Origin: Hanleya hanleyi
Lineage: Eukaryota; Mollusca; Polyplacophora; Lepidopleurida; Hanleyidae
NCBI GenBank assembly: GCA_036873755.1
Contig: JAVTVY010020512.1
Coordinates: 1 to 64,000, forward strand
Direction of reading: 5' to 3'
Length of the DNA stretch: 64,000 nucleotides
Shown: in pieces, positions 38,801 through 43,299 of the stretch
How the letters are laid out: every line of letters starts with the position of its first letter
Numbering within the stretch: the stretch's first letter is position 1
The notes under the pieces: generated by a model
What the model was told of the DNA's origin: nothing
Seen by the model: only the letters and a program-made list of their open reading frames with translations
The model's database searches: none
Position numbers and translations under genes: made by a program

Positions 38801-39070
38801 ACTCTGTGCACCTCCCCCATGGTCAAGTGACAGCTGATGGTAGCATACTGGCGATGATTTGCTGACGGGTGAGTGGGGCACCACGACATTGCCCACACCG
38901 GACCGCCTACAAAAAATGTGGGAATACCCATTTTGGAGTGTAGTGGTAGACAGTCAAATAGTTTAAGGGTTACAGCCTCTGGCGTAGAGTTCTTGTCCGC
39001 TTCTGTAATACTGATCCTGGTGCTCTCCCTTGTCTGTGGGAGATAAACCTCGGCCTCTGCGTTTGATAAC
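8688..39070 (-). CDS. GTF3C2: General transcription factor 3C subunit 2 (TFIIIC WD40 subunit), split gene
   Basis: Span of a minus-strand gene of at least ten exons (listed separately). Read in order the exons give family-typical blocks: GGPVWAMSWCP, GPGLVQIWD, RIGLLALACSDG, WD repeats with CEWSP and NVWDMRD, a variable Ser-rich linker, and a C-terminal WVLTAGQAGIVRLH block. This matches the layout of animal GTF3C2, a nuclear beta-propeller subunit of TFIIIC, which binds the B box of tRNA-type promoters and recruits TFIIIB for RNA polymerase III. Exon phases agree at every join except across 28.3-24.9 kb, where one exon is uncertain. The N-terminal (non-WD) exons upstream of 39,070 were not found. 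The gene spans over 30 kb because its introns are full of transposable elements. Confidence 0.88.
9592..9696 (-). CDS. GTF3C2: GTF3C2 exon
   Basis: Thirty-five codons, phase 0 at both ends, between TTTTCAG and AAG|GTAAGT. Ends in FPLSAIYK, the position of the short helix just before the final propeller strand in the family. The 13.6-kb intron upstream of it contains the LTR retrotransposon. Confidence 0.8.
10169..10357. mobile_element. Short MITE, PIF/Harbinger-like
   Basis: The 189-bp element has near-perfect inverted ends of about 35 bp starting GGGCTGTTCCATTTAAAAAG, flanked by TAA on both sides (10166-10168 and 10358-10360). A 3-bp TAA/TTA target duplication with GGG-starting ends is the PIF/Harbinger pattern. 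No coding capacity; lies in a GTF3C2 intron. Confidence 0.8.
10508..10946 (+). mobile_element. Arrayed hairpin-ended element, family A copy 1
   Basis: Starts with AAGCTGCACATCTGAAAACC, has two ~150-bp internal units (dimer of 'GATGCATCGATGATGTATAC' and 'ACATCGATGCTGTAT' types), a GGACAGACAGA tract and ends with a hairpin (GCCCAATCGGGC) followed by GGGGTAAAAA. The same head and tail recur at 20.5, 31.8 and 41.2 kb. The hairpin near the 3' end and lack of clear target duplication suggest a non-autonomous Helitron/Helentron-like element; that class is an inference. Confidence 0.65.
11208..11402 (-). CDS. Candidate terminal exon, unknown gene
   Basis: Sixty-four codons and a stop following TATGTAAG on the minus strand, phase 0. 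The peptide (ASLLNNKLMANKESIVIRLT is part) is complex and protein-like. The acceptor lacks a good pyrimidine tract. It follows the better exon at 11,504-11,678 on the same strand with matching phase 0, so the two may form the 3' end of a gene nested in the GTF3C2 intron. Family not recognised. Confidence 0.35.
   Translation of the reverse strand: MLTASLLNNKLMANKESIVIRLTKCCQQLKTKSPHQYISGDFTTTTSPHVKVLLVTGNEYRLQN
11504..11678 (-). CDS. Internal exon of an unidentified nested gene
   Basis: Good acceptor (TTTTTTATTTTCATTATTTGCAG) and donor (GGGGAG|GTAACT) flank 175 bases (one base, then 58 codons ending in phase 0). The peptide includes EHAEIVKCLNQAHFVQQPQR and NNMLLWKISSGE. Its phases do not fit the GTF3C2 chain (phase 0 to phase 0 across this intron), so it is not an exon of that gene. 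I do not recognise the family. Confidence 0.45.
12011..12025 (-). pseudogene. 3' remnant of the frame interrupted by the LTR element
   Basis: Left flank of the LTR insertion. If the element and one ATGA copy are removed, the minus-strand frame at 20,397-20,230 continues here in phase (MLITS...) up to a possible donor A|GTAAAT. See the 20,230-20,397 entry. Confidence 0.4.
12022..12025. repeat. Target site duplication, left copy (ATGA)
   Basis: ATGA directly left of the first LTR; the same four bases follow the second LTR at 20,230-20,233. A 4-bp duplication is usual for Ty3/gypsy-type insertions. Confidence 0.8.
12026..12333 (-). repeat. 3' LTR (308 bp)
   Basis: Begins TGTAGTAAC and ends TTACTACA. 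Matches 19,922-20,229 over its full length with two substitutions. On the minus strand this copy follows the polypurine tract and is therefore the 3' LTR. Confidence 0.95.
12334..12354 (-). promoter_or_regulatory. Polypurine tract
   Basis: On the minus strand an A/G run (AAAAAAGAAAAGGGGGAAGA then G) directly abuts the 3' LTR, the expected primer for plus-strand DNA synthesis. Confidence 0.85.
12355..14546 (-). other. Pol-less 3' region of the LTR element with diverged tandem repeats
   Basis: No frame longer than about 100 codons and no polymerase or integrase motif. From 12,700 to 13,360 a ~170-bp motif with AAACTGAGAGGCTGGCTACA and GGGACTGACTATATCAGACA recurs four or five times. At 12,985-13,085 a ~35-bp unit (GACTATATCAGACAGTCTAT) is repeated three times exactly. 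From 13,980 to 14,460 it is A/C-rich on the plus strand (CACACCA-type). Confidence 0.75.
14547..16229 (-). CDS. Gag (capsid-like, two zinc knuckles) plus aspartic protease, one in-frame UGA
   Basis: One continuous minus-strand frame from an ATG at 16,229 (open from 16,262) to 14,547, interrupted only by TGA at 15,074-15,072. The first part is Ser/Arg-rich, then a capsid-like domain (WSPFKIKFELEAQDRKW, MHGKAIEYYSFLP, RYGDLEPPQAIRHRLQLEER). Then come zinc knuckle 1 (CYSCGKNGHKSF, stop, C) and knuckle 2 (CHLCHQLGHIRRSC). After these is a retropepsin-like domain with the active-site region KVDTASQVTVMSP and the flap-to-end block LLLGSDFLSAYG. DTAS replaces the usual DTGA/DSGA; TAS variants occur. 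The stop falls between the last two metal ligands of knuckle 1, so knuckle 1 and everything after it need readthrough or the copy is mutant. Confidence 0.85.
15030..15115 (-). other. Zinc-knuckle pair with internal stop
   Basis: Two CX2CX4HX4C motifs about 12 residues apart; in the first, the fourth residue of the last X4 is a TGA stop (15,072-15,074). The spacing of both knuckles is otherwise canonical, which shows that the frame is right and the stop is a single-codon event. Confidence 0.8.
16048..16440 (-). repeat. 52-bp direct repeat pair within gag
   Basis: About 52 bp containing GAAGGGTGCTCCACCCTCTG occur at 16,048-16,100 and again at 16,388-16,440, exact or nearly so. The interval between the copies is about 290 bp. 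Confidence 0.85.
16352..16987 (-). CDS. Upstream Gag-like frame, coiled coil
   Basis: A 211-codon frame starting MWSPTIHTM. Residues of about 40-150 are heptad-like and rich in E/Q/R/N (ENHIQNLRGERESVVESLSQ is part), predicting a long coiled coil, as in the N-terminal part of some Gag proteins. The last ~30 codons read through a 52-bp sequence also present inside the next frame (16,048-16,100) but in a different reading frame. The two gag frames are therefore probably halves of one ancestral Gag separated by a duplication. Confidence 0.65.
   Translation of the reverse strand: MWSPTIHTMTELVPVDVSMAHNIEQFQKNPLMENSLISGVDVSICPEYVSDLIEKHVGELRTEMENHIQNLRGERESVVESLSQSLRECANRIDQLATNQKECVTKIGQLVSNQEGISECVRECVQNVRKLESWVGTELRGMETQLGAGFTNMGDQVGMLVTMMQGQGTSPMVRGVGADASSLLVRGQGIIRGWSTLLCPYHESLDSWYVL
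16988..19906 (-). other. 5' untranslated region of the LTR element
   Basis: No long frame. It contains a directly repeated ~40-bp unit (AAATCAGATGGTGCCACTTA at about 17,747 and 17,787, with a variant at 17,598) and recurrent AACACCAAACACTCAA-type phrases, so this leader also grew by tandem duplication. Confidence 0.65.
19907..19919 (-). promoter_or_regulatory. Primer binding site, tRNA-Leu type
   Basis: Minus-strand TGGTGTCAGAAGT begins two bases after the 5' LTR. It is complementary to the last 13 bases (with CCA) of animal tRNA-Leu of the ...ACTTCTGACA-CCA type. Confidence 0.8.
19922..20229 (-). repeat. 5' LTR (308 bp)
   Basis: Same tips and length as the other LTR. On the minus strand it precedes the primer site and so is the 5' LTR, driving transcription toward lower coordinates. 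Confidence 0.95.
20230..20397 (-). pseudogene. Coding-like exon broken by the LTR insertion
   Basis: After an acceptor-like TTTGTCAG at 20,400-20,398, an open minus-strand frame runs about 56 codons (LKRNGGHTIKQSEIAYFLRS is part; ends ...ELTLHV) straight into the LTR. Across the LTR, after removal of one ATGA copy, the frame stays open into 12,025-12,011. An ATG at 20,411 also exists but lies in a repeat. The exon could belong with those at 11.5 and 11.2 kb as one nested gene, although the simple donor here gives a phase that does not match 11,678. Not recognised. With the insertion the exon is split by 8.2 kb and the frame ends within the LTR. Confidence 0.4.
20398..20500 (+). repeat. Interspersed repeat family B, left part
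   Basis: Matches units at 22,235-22,330 and 22,385-22,480 (AATTGTCC(A/G)TACAATATTAAC, CCAGCCC(A/G)GA, TCCCAATTCACAGAGATTTC, CCATAACTCTT). It is cut at CCATAACTCTT by the family A element and resumes at 22,036. Confidence 0.75.
20501..22035 (+). mobile_element. Arrayed hairpin-ended element, family A copy 2 (expanded)
   Basis: Same head (GAAGCTGCGCATCTGAAAAC) and tail (TTCGGCCAAATTTTGGCCGA hairpin then GGGGTAAAAA) as the other family A copies. The middle is expanded to about nine ~150-bp units arranged as alternating dimers of about 305 bp (compare 20,957 with 21,264). A simple GACAGACAGACAGACAGA run precedes the hairpin. It is inserted in a family B repeat. Confidence 0.75.
22036..22645 (+). 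repeat. Interspersed repeat family B, right part
   Basis: Resumes after the family A insertion, with about three ~150-bp units ending in GGACAGACGGATGGACAGAC and GATCGCTATATGCCCCCCTC. The same ending occurs at 23,875-23,935. Confidence 0.7.
22070..22225. mobile_element. Small insertion inside a family B unit
   Basis: The family B phrase 'CACAACT...CACATATCAT' is interrupted by about 150 bp beginning GGGCTGG and ending CGAGCCCTG. On the minus strand the start, CAGGGCTCGAAATTG, resembles tips of hAT-type MITEs. It contains an internal CCAGCCAGTGGGGCTGG hairpin. Class is tentative. Confidence 0.4.
22680..23300. other. Intron sequence, nothing firm
   Basis: Open frames exist on both strands (22,688-22,939 and 23,047-22,808), but neither has convincing splice borders or a recognised motif. 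Confidence 0.3.
23309..23704 (-). CDS. GTF3C2: GTF3C2 exon, variable linker
   Basis: Exactly 132 codons, phase 0 at both ends (TTTCAG before, CTTCAG|GTGAGA after). It starts FLYQADL, equivalent to the 'PIYKADL' block of vertebrate GTF3C2, continues as a Ser/Thr/Gln/Glu-rich disordered linker and ends in a more conserved strand DRFCLVYTDNNSLQ. Confidence 0.85.
23815..24440 (+). repeat. Family B end fused to family C units
   Basis: Begins with the family B ending (GATCGCTATATGCCCACCCT, then a 14-base G run at 23,933-23,946). It continues with four ~155-bp units of the type seen at 61.6-63.6 kb (GATCCATGCAGTAGTTCCTG, AAAGTTTCATG, CATATTGGATTTTCGAATCG). Confidence 0.75.
24755..24889 (-). CDS. 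GTF3C2: GTF3C2 exon
   Basis: Forty-five codons, phase 0 both ends (TTATTTCCAG before, TTT|GTAAGT after). DMDFSPWLQTLALCNSTGYV aligns with the family's 'S.SDWL.T...GD.SGEL' propeller strand, followed by a basic stretch (RLRKQ...RKIQTSRR). Confidence 0.85.
25931..26015 (-). CDS. Weak candidate GTF3C2 exon
   Basis: Minus-strand segment between GTCACAG and GGAG|GTATGT gives GTQHQFLYDAITLRRAG in one frame, loosely like the family block between the WD domain and the 24.8-kb exon. Its outgoing phase (1) does not fit the next firm exon (phase 0), so a further exon would be required. Confidence 0.2.
26236..26396. mobile_element. Foldback MITE
   Basis: Two ~75-bp arms in inverted orientation (AAATCGGTTTCAAATTTCCC and GGCACGAGTCCAGCAGTTTA in the left arm), with about six mismatches and a short central loop at CCGCAGC. 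The arms end AATAAAGACC/GGTCTTTATT. No coding capacity. The RNA or single strand would form a long hairpin. Confidence 0.8.
26400..27950. other. Intron sequence, no exon seen
   Basis: AT-rich. At 26,745-26,980 there is a diverged inverted repeat (TTTTGGTATTTCAGGGCATTTTCA and its partner near 26,945-26,970). From 27,778 to 27,870 there is a T/A low-complexity tract (TTTATTT repeats). Confidence 0.35.
28103..28160 (-). CDS. GTF3C2: Possible short GTF3C2 exon
   Basis: A 58-bp segment after CCTCCTCTGCAG with donor CAT|GTACTT. It takes phase 2 from the 28,318 exon and leaves phase 0 for the 24,889 exon, as required, and reads PYFFKILGDQSTIHVIFLH. Phase fit and a good acceptor support it; similarity to the family is weak and the segment is shorter than in vertebrates. 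Confidence 0.35.
28318..28621 (-). CDS. GTF3C2: GTF3C2 exon, central WD repeats
   Basis: A 304-bp exon between TCTTGTAG and TTCCA|GTAAGT. It encodes YVCIWNLKNKSPLLR, then FPFHSFVANTLKIGCCEWSP and FVTGCTDKCLNVWDMRDTSR. Two WD-type strands with W-D and C-E-W-S-P signatures align well with the family (FWNLPTNSPLQR ... KFWDLRRP in vertebrates). This is the strongest identifying exon. Confidence 0.92.
28985..29587. repeat. Minisatellite, ~20-bp unit, left part
   Basis: About 30 copies of GTAATGTATGGTATGGTCAT with variants (GGTAGGGTCTT, GGCATGGTCAT). The array is interrupted by the 5S-derived SINE and resumes at 29,841. Confidence 0.92.
29588..29851. repeat. Target site duplication around the 5S SINE
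   Basis: CTTGTAATGTA at 29,588-29,598 and 29,841-29,851 flank the SINE. As both lie in a repeat array, part of the match could be pre-existing. Confidence 0.6.
29599..29840 (-). mobile_element. 5S rRNA-derived SINE (SINE3-like), copy 1
   Basis: On the minus strand the first ~105 bases resemble 5S rRNA (GTACGGC head, TCTCGTCAGATCACCGACGT, AGCAGCGTTGAGC, TACTTGGATGGGTGACCGGG, TGCTGTAC), including the internal control region used by TFIIIA/TFIIIC. A ~90-bp body and a tail ATGACTGAAACAATGTTGGA then ACGTTAAATCC and (ACTC)n follow. Fused body, (ACTC)n end and target duplication show a retroposon, not a 5S gene. Confidence 0.88.
29841..29960. repeat. Minisatellite, ~20-bp unit, right part
   Basis: Continuation of the GTAATGTATGGTA array after the SINE, with a short GGTAT run near 29,896-29,915. 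Confidence 0.85.
30325..31777. mobile_element. Non-autonomous DNA transposon, ~38-bp inverted ends
   Basis: A 1,453-bp element bounded by CAGTACAAGGCAGAAATAAC... and its inverted copy (one mismatch in about 38 bases), flanked by TA on both sides. CpG-richer than its surroundings (CGCG motifs, GTCGCGAC near both ends). No frame longer than about 65 codons. The tips and 2-bp TA duplication suggest a CACTA- or mariner-like mechanism; class not settled. Confidence 0.75.
31804..32247 (+). mobile_element. Arrayed hairpin-ended element, family A copy 3
   Basis: Head ATGAAGCTGCGCTATGGAAA, body without expanded units, tail GGACGGACGGACAGACAGCC and hairpin CTAGGCCAAAGTTGGCCGAG followed by GGGTAAAAA. 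Nearly identical head and body to 41,218 onward. Confidence 0.75.
32346..32426 (-). CDS. GTF3C2: GTF3C2 exon
   Basis: 81 bp between TTTTTTAG and TACAG|GTAAGG. Encodes NRYGCCMCVDWSPHGDKSLI and LAGYGT, a WD strand matching 'GQCLSLAWMP...HLAAGYYNG' of vertebrates. Phases fit both neighbours. Confidence 0.88.
32568..32931 (-). mobile_element. tRNA-derived SINE, full length
   Basis: Minus strand starts with a tRNA-like head carrying an A box (TGGTCTAATGGTTAGAGCG) and B box (GGTTCGATCCC). A ~200-bp body follows, then a G/C-run-containing segment and the tail ATATAGCTGAAAAAATGTTG with GACGTTAAACCCGATTCACTC. A 13-bp duplication CAATAAAATGTAA flanks it (32,555-32,567; 32,932-32,944). The head is an RNA polymerase III promoter of the type recognised by TFIIIC. 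Confidence 0.92.
33584..33678 (-). CDS. GTF3C2: GTF3C2 exon
   Basis: 95 bp between TTAATCTAG and CTCGG|GTAAGT. Encodes VPDPSVLEQGPSYPVIKLRP and VFTLQPHFDNS, matching the family's 'PAIYKVQCVATLQVG' strand. Phases 2 in and 1 out fit both neighbours. Confidence 0.85.
33845..33893. repeat. Three-copy 17-bp repeat
   Basis: GGCCCTCACCCTTGTTA appears three times in tandem. Confidence 0.85.
34395..34500 (-). mobile_element. Fragment of the tRNA-derived SINE body
   Basis: After a G run, CTACTTGTAACAGATAAGTT and TGCTGCCATTGTATGGTGCTGTCCCA match the body of the 32.6-kb SINE; head and tail are missing. Confidence 0.7.
34591..34661 (-). CDS. GTF3C2: GTF3C2 exon
   Basis: 71 bp between GTATTTCAG and TACAG|GTATTT. 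Encodes SGDLVSRIGLLALACSDGTV; the RLGLLALACSDG block is nearly invariant in the family. Confidence 0.9.
34702..34934 (-). mobile_element. 5S rRNA-derived SINE, copy 2
   Basis: Same head, body and tail as the 29.6-kb copy with many substitutions; ends in GTGAGTGAGT on the plus strand. No clear target duplication, so older than copy 1. Confidence 0.85.
34936..35917. other. Intron, no exon seen
   Basis: Plus-strand frames at 35,282-35,617 and 35,572-35,910 lack splice support and recognisable motifs. Confidence 0.35.
35918..36038 (-). CDS. GTF3C2: GTF3C2 exon
   Basis: One base plus 40 codons between AATTGCAG and GTGGAG|GTAGGT. Encodes LAHDYGCVYDMSWCPATGPD, matching the 'IACDNGCIWDLKFCPSG' WD strand of vertebrates. 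Phases fit both neighbours. Confidence 0.9.
36480..36605. repeat. Degenerate minisatellite, ~23-bp unit, left part
   Basis: Repeats of GGTTCAGAATTTCTA-type units. The same array resumes at 38,545 beyond the SINE. Confidence 0.75.
36606..36805 (-). mobile_element. tRNA-derived SINE copy 2, 3' half
   Basis: Matches the tail and body of the 32.6-kb SINE (GGGTTTAACGTCGCTTTCCA, TAATGCTGCCATTTTATAGTGC). It is interrupted at 36,805 by a DNA transposon and continues at 38,467. Confidence 0.88.
36806..38466. mobile_element. DNA transposon with 12-bp inverted ends, inserted in a SINE
   Basis: A 1,661-bp element starting CAGGCCTTGCAT and ending ATGCAAGGCCTG, flanked by ACTGAG (36,800-36,805; 38,467-38,472). 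The uninterrupted SINE sequence confirms the site. Subterminal regions carry several GACGGGGC(C/T)GATC and GGCCCCGT motifs in both orientations, typical of transposase binding sites. No transposase frame remains; a short MSIFRFKYP start at about 36,999 may be a relic. The tips are hAT-like but the visible duplication is 6 bp rather than 8. Confidence 0.8.
38467..38536 (-). mobile_element. tRNA-derived SINE copy 2, 5'-truncated part
   Basis: Continues the interrupted SINE (AGCAAACCAGTCCTTGTTCT, ATGCTGAGTGTAAGTGAGGA) and stops before the tRNA head, so this SINE copy is 5'-truncated. Confidence 0.85.
38545..38692. repeat. Degenerate minisatellite, ~23-bp unit, right part
   Basis: GGTTCAGAATTTCTAC(A)-type units continuing the array at 36,480-36,605. 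Confidence 0.8.
38735..39070 (-). CDS. GTF3C2: GTF3C2 exon, first WD block (most upstream exon found)
   Basis: 336 bp between AATTTTGGCAG and GACAG|GTAACA. It encodes LSNAEAEVYLPQTRESTRIS, then FFVGGPVWAMSWCPTHPSAN and FKGPGLVQIWDVGYLTVD. All three blocks have clear family counterparts (LSELEAAPYLPQ, FFTGGPLWALDWCP, GPGLLQLWGLG). It takes phase 2 from an upstream exon that I could not find. Confidence 0.92.
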
Positions 39071-39074
39071 CTGC

Positions 39075-40400
39075 CAAAATTAGAATACAATCCAGTTTAC
39101 ACATCTGTATAATAGGTGATCCCAGAGTAGAACAGTGTGTAAACAACGTATCTCCATTATAGACAGTACAGGTCAAAGTACTGTTTTGGACCAATGCTGT
39201 TTTGGACACTTCATGGCAATTTACACAAGCATTCATGGGTATGGACAACCATACAAGGAAGTTAAAACTCATCAGTGTTATGAATTTCAGTTATCCAGAC
39301 CACATTTTTTTTCTGTCAAAATAATTCAAATAAAAAAACAACTGTGTTTACCTCAAATTTTGGTGGGGAATTTAAGTGTATAAATATGGTAATCCCTCAA
39401 TCTCCCAATCAAAATTCAATCACCCCGAATTTTGAAGACAAAATTAAATCTGAGTTTTTAATAAATTTCATCACCCCTGTAAAAAAAAATAAAAATAAAA
39501 AAAAAATAACGAAAAAATAATGGCTTATATGCCTGATTTTGAACCATTTTGTCAATTTCCTGTTCTCATGAATTTGATCATGGCGGACGTTTTGGCGGGA
39601 AATTTTACATGTACTTCCTGCGATTGAATTATAAGAGCGATTACCCTACAACAAAACAGAATAAAAGGAAAACTTGTGTGAAGCACGGGCAGAGCATTTC
39701 CCCAAATATATGAGTAGAACATAATCTGATACACCAGGAGTAAATATGACCGTTAATTTCACAGGACAATATCTGTTCAAGAAATAGTTTACACAAAACT
39801 CAAATTCTCACATGCAAGAGAATTCCCACTTGAGTTCTGGCAAACATTATTAGGTCATTATTATTGTAACTGAATCCAGGACAAACACACCAGCAGAAGA
39901 GAGTCCCAGGGACAAAGGCCCTACTAATTTTTCAACAATTTATTAATTCAAACTTTTAATGTCCATTTTAATGTCGAACCTTTCCTATTTAGAAAGTTTG
40001 GTTATCCAAAAATTGAACTCAATATGAATGAACTAAAAGAAAGAAAAAAACCCCATTTGATTCACACATTTCCACTTCCAATTAACGTTTCAACAGAAAA
40101 AGGAAACATTTGATCGAACAAGAATGGTTCGGAGGAATTGATAGATAAACCAACAGTACTGATATATGCTTACTCTTCTCCCTTAGTTCTCTACAACTAC
40201 AAACATGTAGATCTAAACACTACGAGAATTGGCTACACACAAACCAACATTCTGGTCTAGGATGAAAAGTCTGGTATATTTCATGATGTTTGTATTGACA
40301 ATTTAAAAGTTTAAAAATGTTAAGAAATAAGGCCTATAGTAATTTCTTTAATTAATCGATCACTGGAAGTGATATTTGACATATTATAAATGAGGGGTAA
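39075..40400. other. Intron or intergenic, no exon seen
   Basis: AT-rich. I looked for the missing GTF3C2 N-terminal exon (expected W-x-EWIP-type block) on the minus strand and found none here. A-rich tract at 39,480-39,520. Confidence 0.35.
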
Positions 40401-40405
40401 TCGAT

Positions 40406-40518
40406 TTATTGCAACTGAGTGAAAGCGGTGGTTCGCAGAAGTCGGAGAAATGAACGATGAACCTTCGAATCATCAAGTGCCCAGTATCCGATACTGCCAG
40501 TTGTGAAAACTGTGTCCC
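40406..40518 (-). CDS. Candidate last exon, unidentified gene
   Basis: After TTTAATAACAG, 37 codons and a stop read DTVFTTGSIGYWALDDSKVH and onward. Joined to the 40,541-40,618 segment by a phase-1 junction it gives EYRLADG-DTVFTTGSIGYWAL. This could be a WD strand or the end of an FHA-type domain; I cannot decide. It is downstream (minus sense) of other candidate exons at 42.1-44.4 kb and upstream of GTF3C2, with which it shows no overlap. Confidence 0.4.
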
Positions 40519-40540
40519 CTGTTATTAAAAACAATCTTAC

Positions 40541-40618
40541 CATCAGCTAGTCGGTACTCACTTGCTTTAAGGCAAGGGAGACTACTCACACCGGTCAATA
40601 ACTGATTATTCTCCCTTT
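40541..40618 (-). CDS. Candidate penultimate exon, unidentified gene
   Basis: 78 bp between TTCACTTCCAG and GATG|GTAAGA; reads ENNQLLTGVSSLPCLKASEY and RLADG in the frame compatible with the next exon. Both borders are strong and the short 22-bp intron-like gap is instead the donor-to-acceptor interval 40,540-40,519, which is too short for a normal intron. Either the gap is an unusually small intron or these are one frame-shifted exon. Confidence 0.35.
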
Positions 40619-40764
40619 CTGGAAGTGAAATTTTGCCACATGTCGTCTTCCTATTCCTTTCCCAGATTCAAAGTTATAAGTTCCAGACTTCAAATAAACA
40701 GTTCCAAGTTGATGAGTTCATAATGCGTCTAAGCCTGCTACAGTACGCCAATAAAATGAGCACT

Positions 40765-40870
40765 ATAGATGCGGAGACGATGCGCAGACGATGCGGAAAC
40801 GATACGCGCACGATGCGCAAACGATCTCCGCACGATGCGCAAACGATCTCCGCACGATGCGAATAACGTG
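40765..40870. repeat. Short tandem repeat, CpG-rich
   Basis: Repeats of ACGATGCGCAAACGATCTCCGC (22 bp) and shorter ACGATGCG versions. Notable as a CpG-dense island in AT-rich DNA. Confidence 0.8.
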
Positions 40871-41217
40871 CGGAGTTCCCTCGGAGATCATGCGGGCATT
40901 TATAGACTGCCACTTCCCACGATGCGCAAAGAATGCGTACAATTTATCATTGTCGTTAATTCGTAATTCCATCTGCAAACTGTGTGTTCTTTATAATATT
41001 TCTCAATAATCTTTCAGTCAAACACGAGATATGTGTCTGAATCTGAATTATTTTATGATTTTACGACCTCCTTCGCCCGCGGTTTCGGTCCTGGAGAAAC
41101 TTTCAAACCAGTCGCAATAAAGAGGTGCGAAAACGTGCCCCGATGGCGATAGGTTTTATTGTAGCATGAACCGAATGTGCTGATTGAGAGTATTATTCGT
41201 AGATGAACCTAACTTGA

Positions 41218-42038
41218 AACATGAAGCTGCGCTATCGAAACCCCTCGGCTCTGAACCCCAGCTATTATAATGTAAGGGTGTCTCTACCAATTGATTGGCT
41301 TGTGGGAAAAAATATTTACCCCTGGTATTGTAAGTGTACTTTCTTTGAAAAAAAAAAAAAAGTTTTCCTCCCCTTAAATTAATTTGTTTCTGGAATAAAT
41401 ACATACACTATAGATATACGTTTGTTCTTCACATTGTGTAAGAGAATAAATCAATAAATCAGTCATCCAATCAATAAATAAATGTGATAGTATACAAACA
41501 TGATATAGAAATTATATGCAAACTTAACATAGGAATTAGTGGATTTTATTAGACAAGGGGCATAACTCTGCAAAATACTTTCTGACACAACTCATTTTCG
41601 ATAGGCATCTAGTTCAGGTCAAGAGAAACAACTGTATCACGTTAGGATGTTGTATATGGAACGGTTCTGAAATTATCACAATAACAAATCATAAATGGAC
41701 AAGGGCATAACTCTGCAAAATACTTTCTGACACGACTCGTTTTCGATAGGCATCTAGTTCAGGTCAAGAGAAACAACTGTATCACGTTAGGATGTTGTAT
41801 ATGGAACGGTTCTGAAATTATCACAATAACAAATCATAAATGGATTTTTATTTGTAAAAAGGGGCCTAACTCTGCAAAATATTGTCCTAGATGACTCATT
41901 TTCGATAGGCTTCTGATTTACGTGAAGATAAATAGATGTAACAAGTTTGGTTGCCATTCATGAAACGGTTCTGTAGATATCGCGGTAACGGACGTACGGA
42001 CAGCCGTACATGATGACGACAATACCCCTAGGCCAAAG
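41218..42038 (+). mobile_element. Arrayed hairpin-ended element, family A copy 4
   Basis: Same head as 31,804. The internal unit containing GGCATAACTCTGCAAAATAC and CGTTAGGATGTTGTATATGG is repeated about twice, longer than copy 3. The final hairpin is lost after CCCCTAGGCCAAAGTT, where another TTTTCTGACACGACTCATTT unit follows. Confidence 0.72.
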
Positions 42039-42061
42039 TTTTTTCTGACACGACTCATTTT

Positions 42062-42259
42062 CGTGACCGAATCACCGCCAGACATGACCGCATCACCGCG
42101 GATGAATACATCTTTGACCTGGGTCACGTGATATGCAAATTTGGAACTCTCCTGTGCTGGAGATAGCTTTTTGGTCTTTCTGCCGGAACTATACTGCACT
42201 TGACCTTTCCTCCACATTTCCTCCACAAATCTGCGCGAAAACACCTGCGCACTCGTCAA
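42062..42259 (-). CDS. Candidate first exon with TATA box, unidentified gene
   Basis: Minus-strand frame with ATG at 42,217 (MWRKGQVQYSSGRKTKKLSP ...), basic at first, continuing to about 42,062 where it meets a family A repeat unit. TATATAAAA lies about 60 bases upstream of the ATG, giving room for a transcription start about 30 bases after it. No obvious donor. It may be the 5' end of a minus-strand gene (GTF3C2 or the 40.5-kb gene); neither link is shown. Confidence 0.3.
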
Positions 42260-42277
42260 AATGCGACCTGTAAAGGG

Positions 42278-42286
42278 TTTTATATA
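42278..42286 (-). promoter_or_regulatory. TATA-like box
   Basis: TATATAAAA on the minus strand, upstream of the candidate first exon at 42,217. Chance occurrence is possible in AT-rich DNA. Confidence 0.3.
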
Positions 42287-42299
42287 CTACTGACCTCTA

Positions 42300-43190
42300 A
42301 TATATTAATTCATACAATCACTGTGAGAAAGCATGCCGCATCATGTGTAATTCGATGCGATTCAATTTATTGTATAAGAATGCCTCTATAGAGACCATAT
42401 ACAAGTGAGATAGACTGAAGTACATTAGTCCATTCAGCCTTTCGGGAAGATGGTTTCTATTTTCTAAGGAATGGTAAAAGCTATATAGGCCTACAGTGTA
42501 GAAAGAGAGAAATTGCTAGAAAGAGGAATACATAGAGAATCAGATTAAATTAAAAGATAGCTGTCATCTAAAAAGATTTGTTCCAGTCTATAATTGAAAT
42601 ACATTATTCATATGGAATATTCATTAAAACATCACGGTATTAAGTCAAAGCCCGCTCTACATGATTAGTGTTAGCTTCCTGTGTGCCTTCTTGATGCCCG
42701 GTCACTCACAGGAAAAAATCTCCTGGTCGAATTATTAATTCAGCATTTTCTGCCAGTATAAGGATTGTTCTAAAAAGCTCTTTTGTCAGGAAATGGAGAA
42801 AACCATGCTGCAATAAGGGGGCGTGCATAATACCGGCTATCCAATCAGATTGTGTAAATGCCAATTCTACCTTCAAATGTTCTGTTCTGTTGGCCTACCT
42901 TGCATTTTTATGTTTATATTCAGCATCGATGGATTTGAGAAATGGTAAACTATAACAATATCCTGTGTGAACATGTGAAAGAAGCAAAGTAATATAAGAG
43001 ATAGTCTAGTCAACAGTGGAGAAAAAGAACGAAAAATTGTGGTATAAGTTTTATTGAACAATTGATTATATATCATTTCAGCACACTATACTTTAACACG
43101 GTCGTTCCTACATAAGATCTAATCTTTTCGTAGATATTGGCGACTGAGGACGTATTGGCGAGTTCATGTGTGTGAAAATATGTGGAATTA
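42300..43190. other. AT-rich sequence, no gene seen
   Basis: No exon, repeat or element end supported. Confidence 0.35.
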
Positions 43191-43195
43191 TGTGG

Positions 43196-43292
43196 AAATG
43201 AGAGAAAGAGAGAGAGAGAGAGAGAATTAAGGGTTAACGCCGCATTCAGTATGTGGAAATGTGTGTGTGTGTGTGTGGGTGTGTGTGTACGA
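43196..43292. repeat. Microsatellites (GA)n and (GT)n
   Basis: A GAGAGA tract at about 43,202-43,225 and a GTGTGT tract at about 43,261-43,288, separated by GGGTTAACGCCGC, which resembles the SINE/LINE tail and may be a remnant of one. Confidence 0.85.
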
Positions 43293-43299
43293 TAATGTA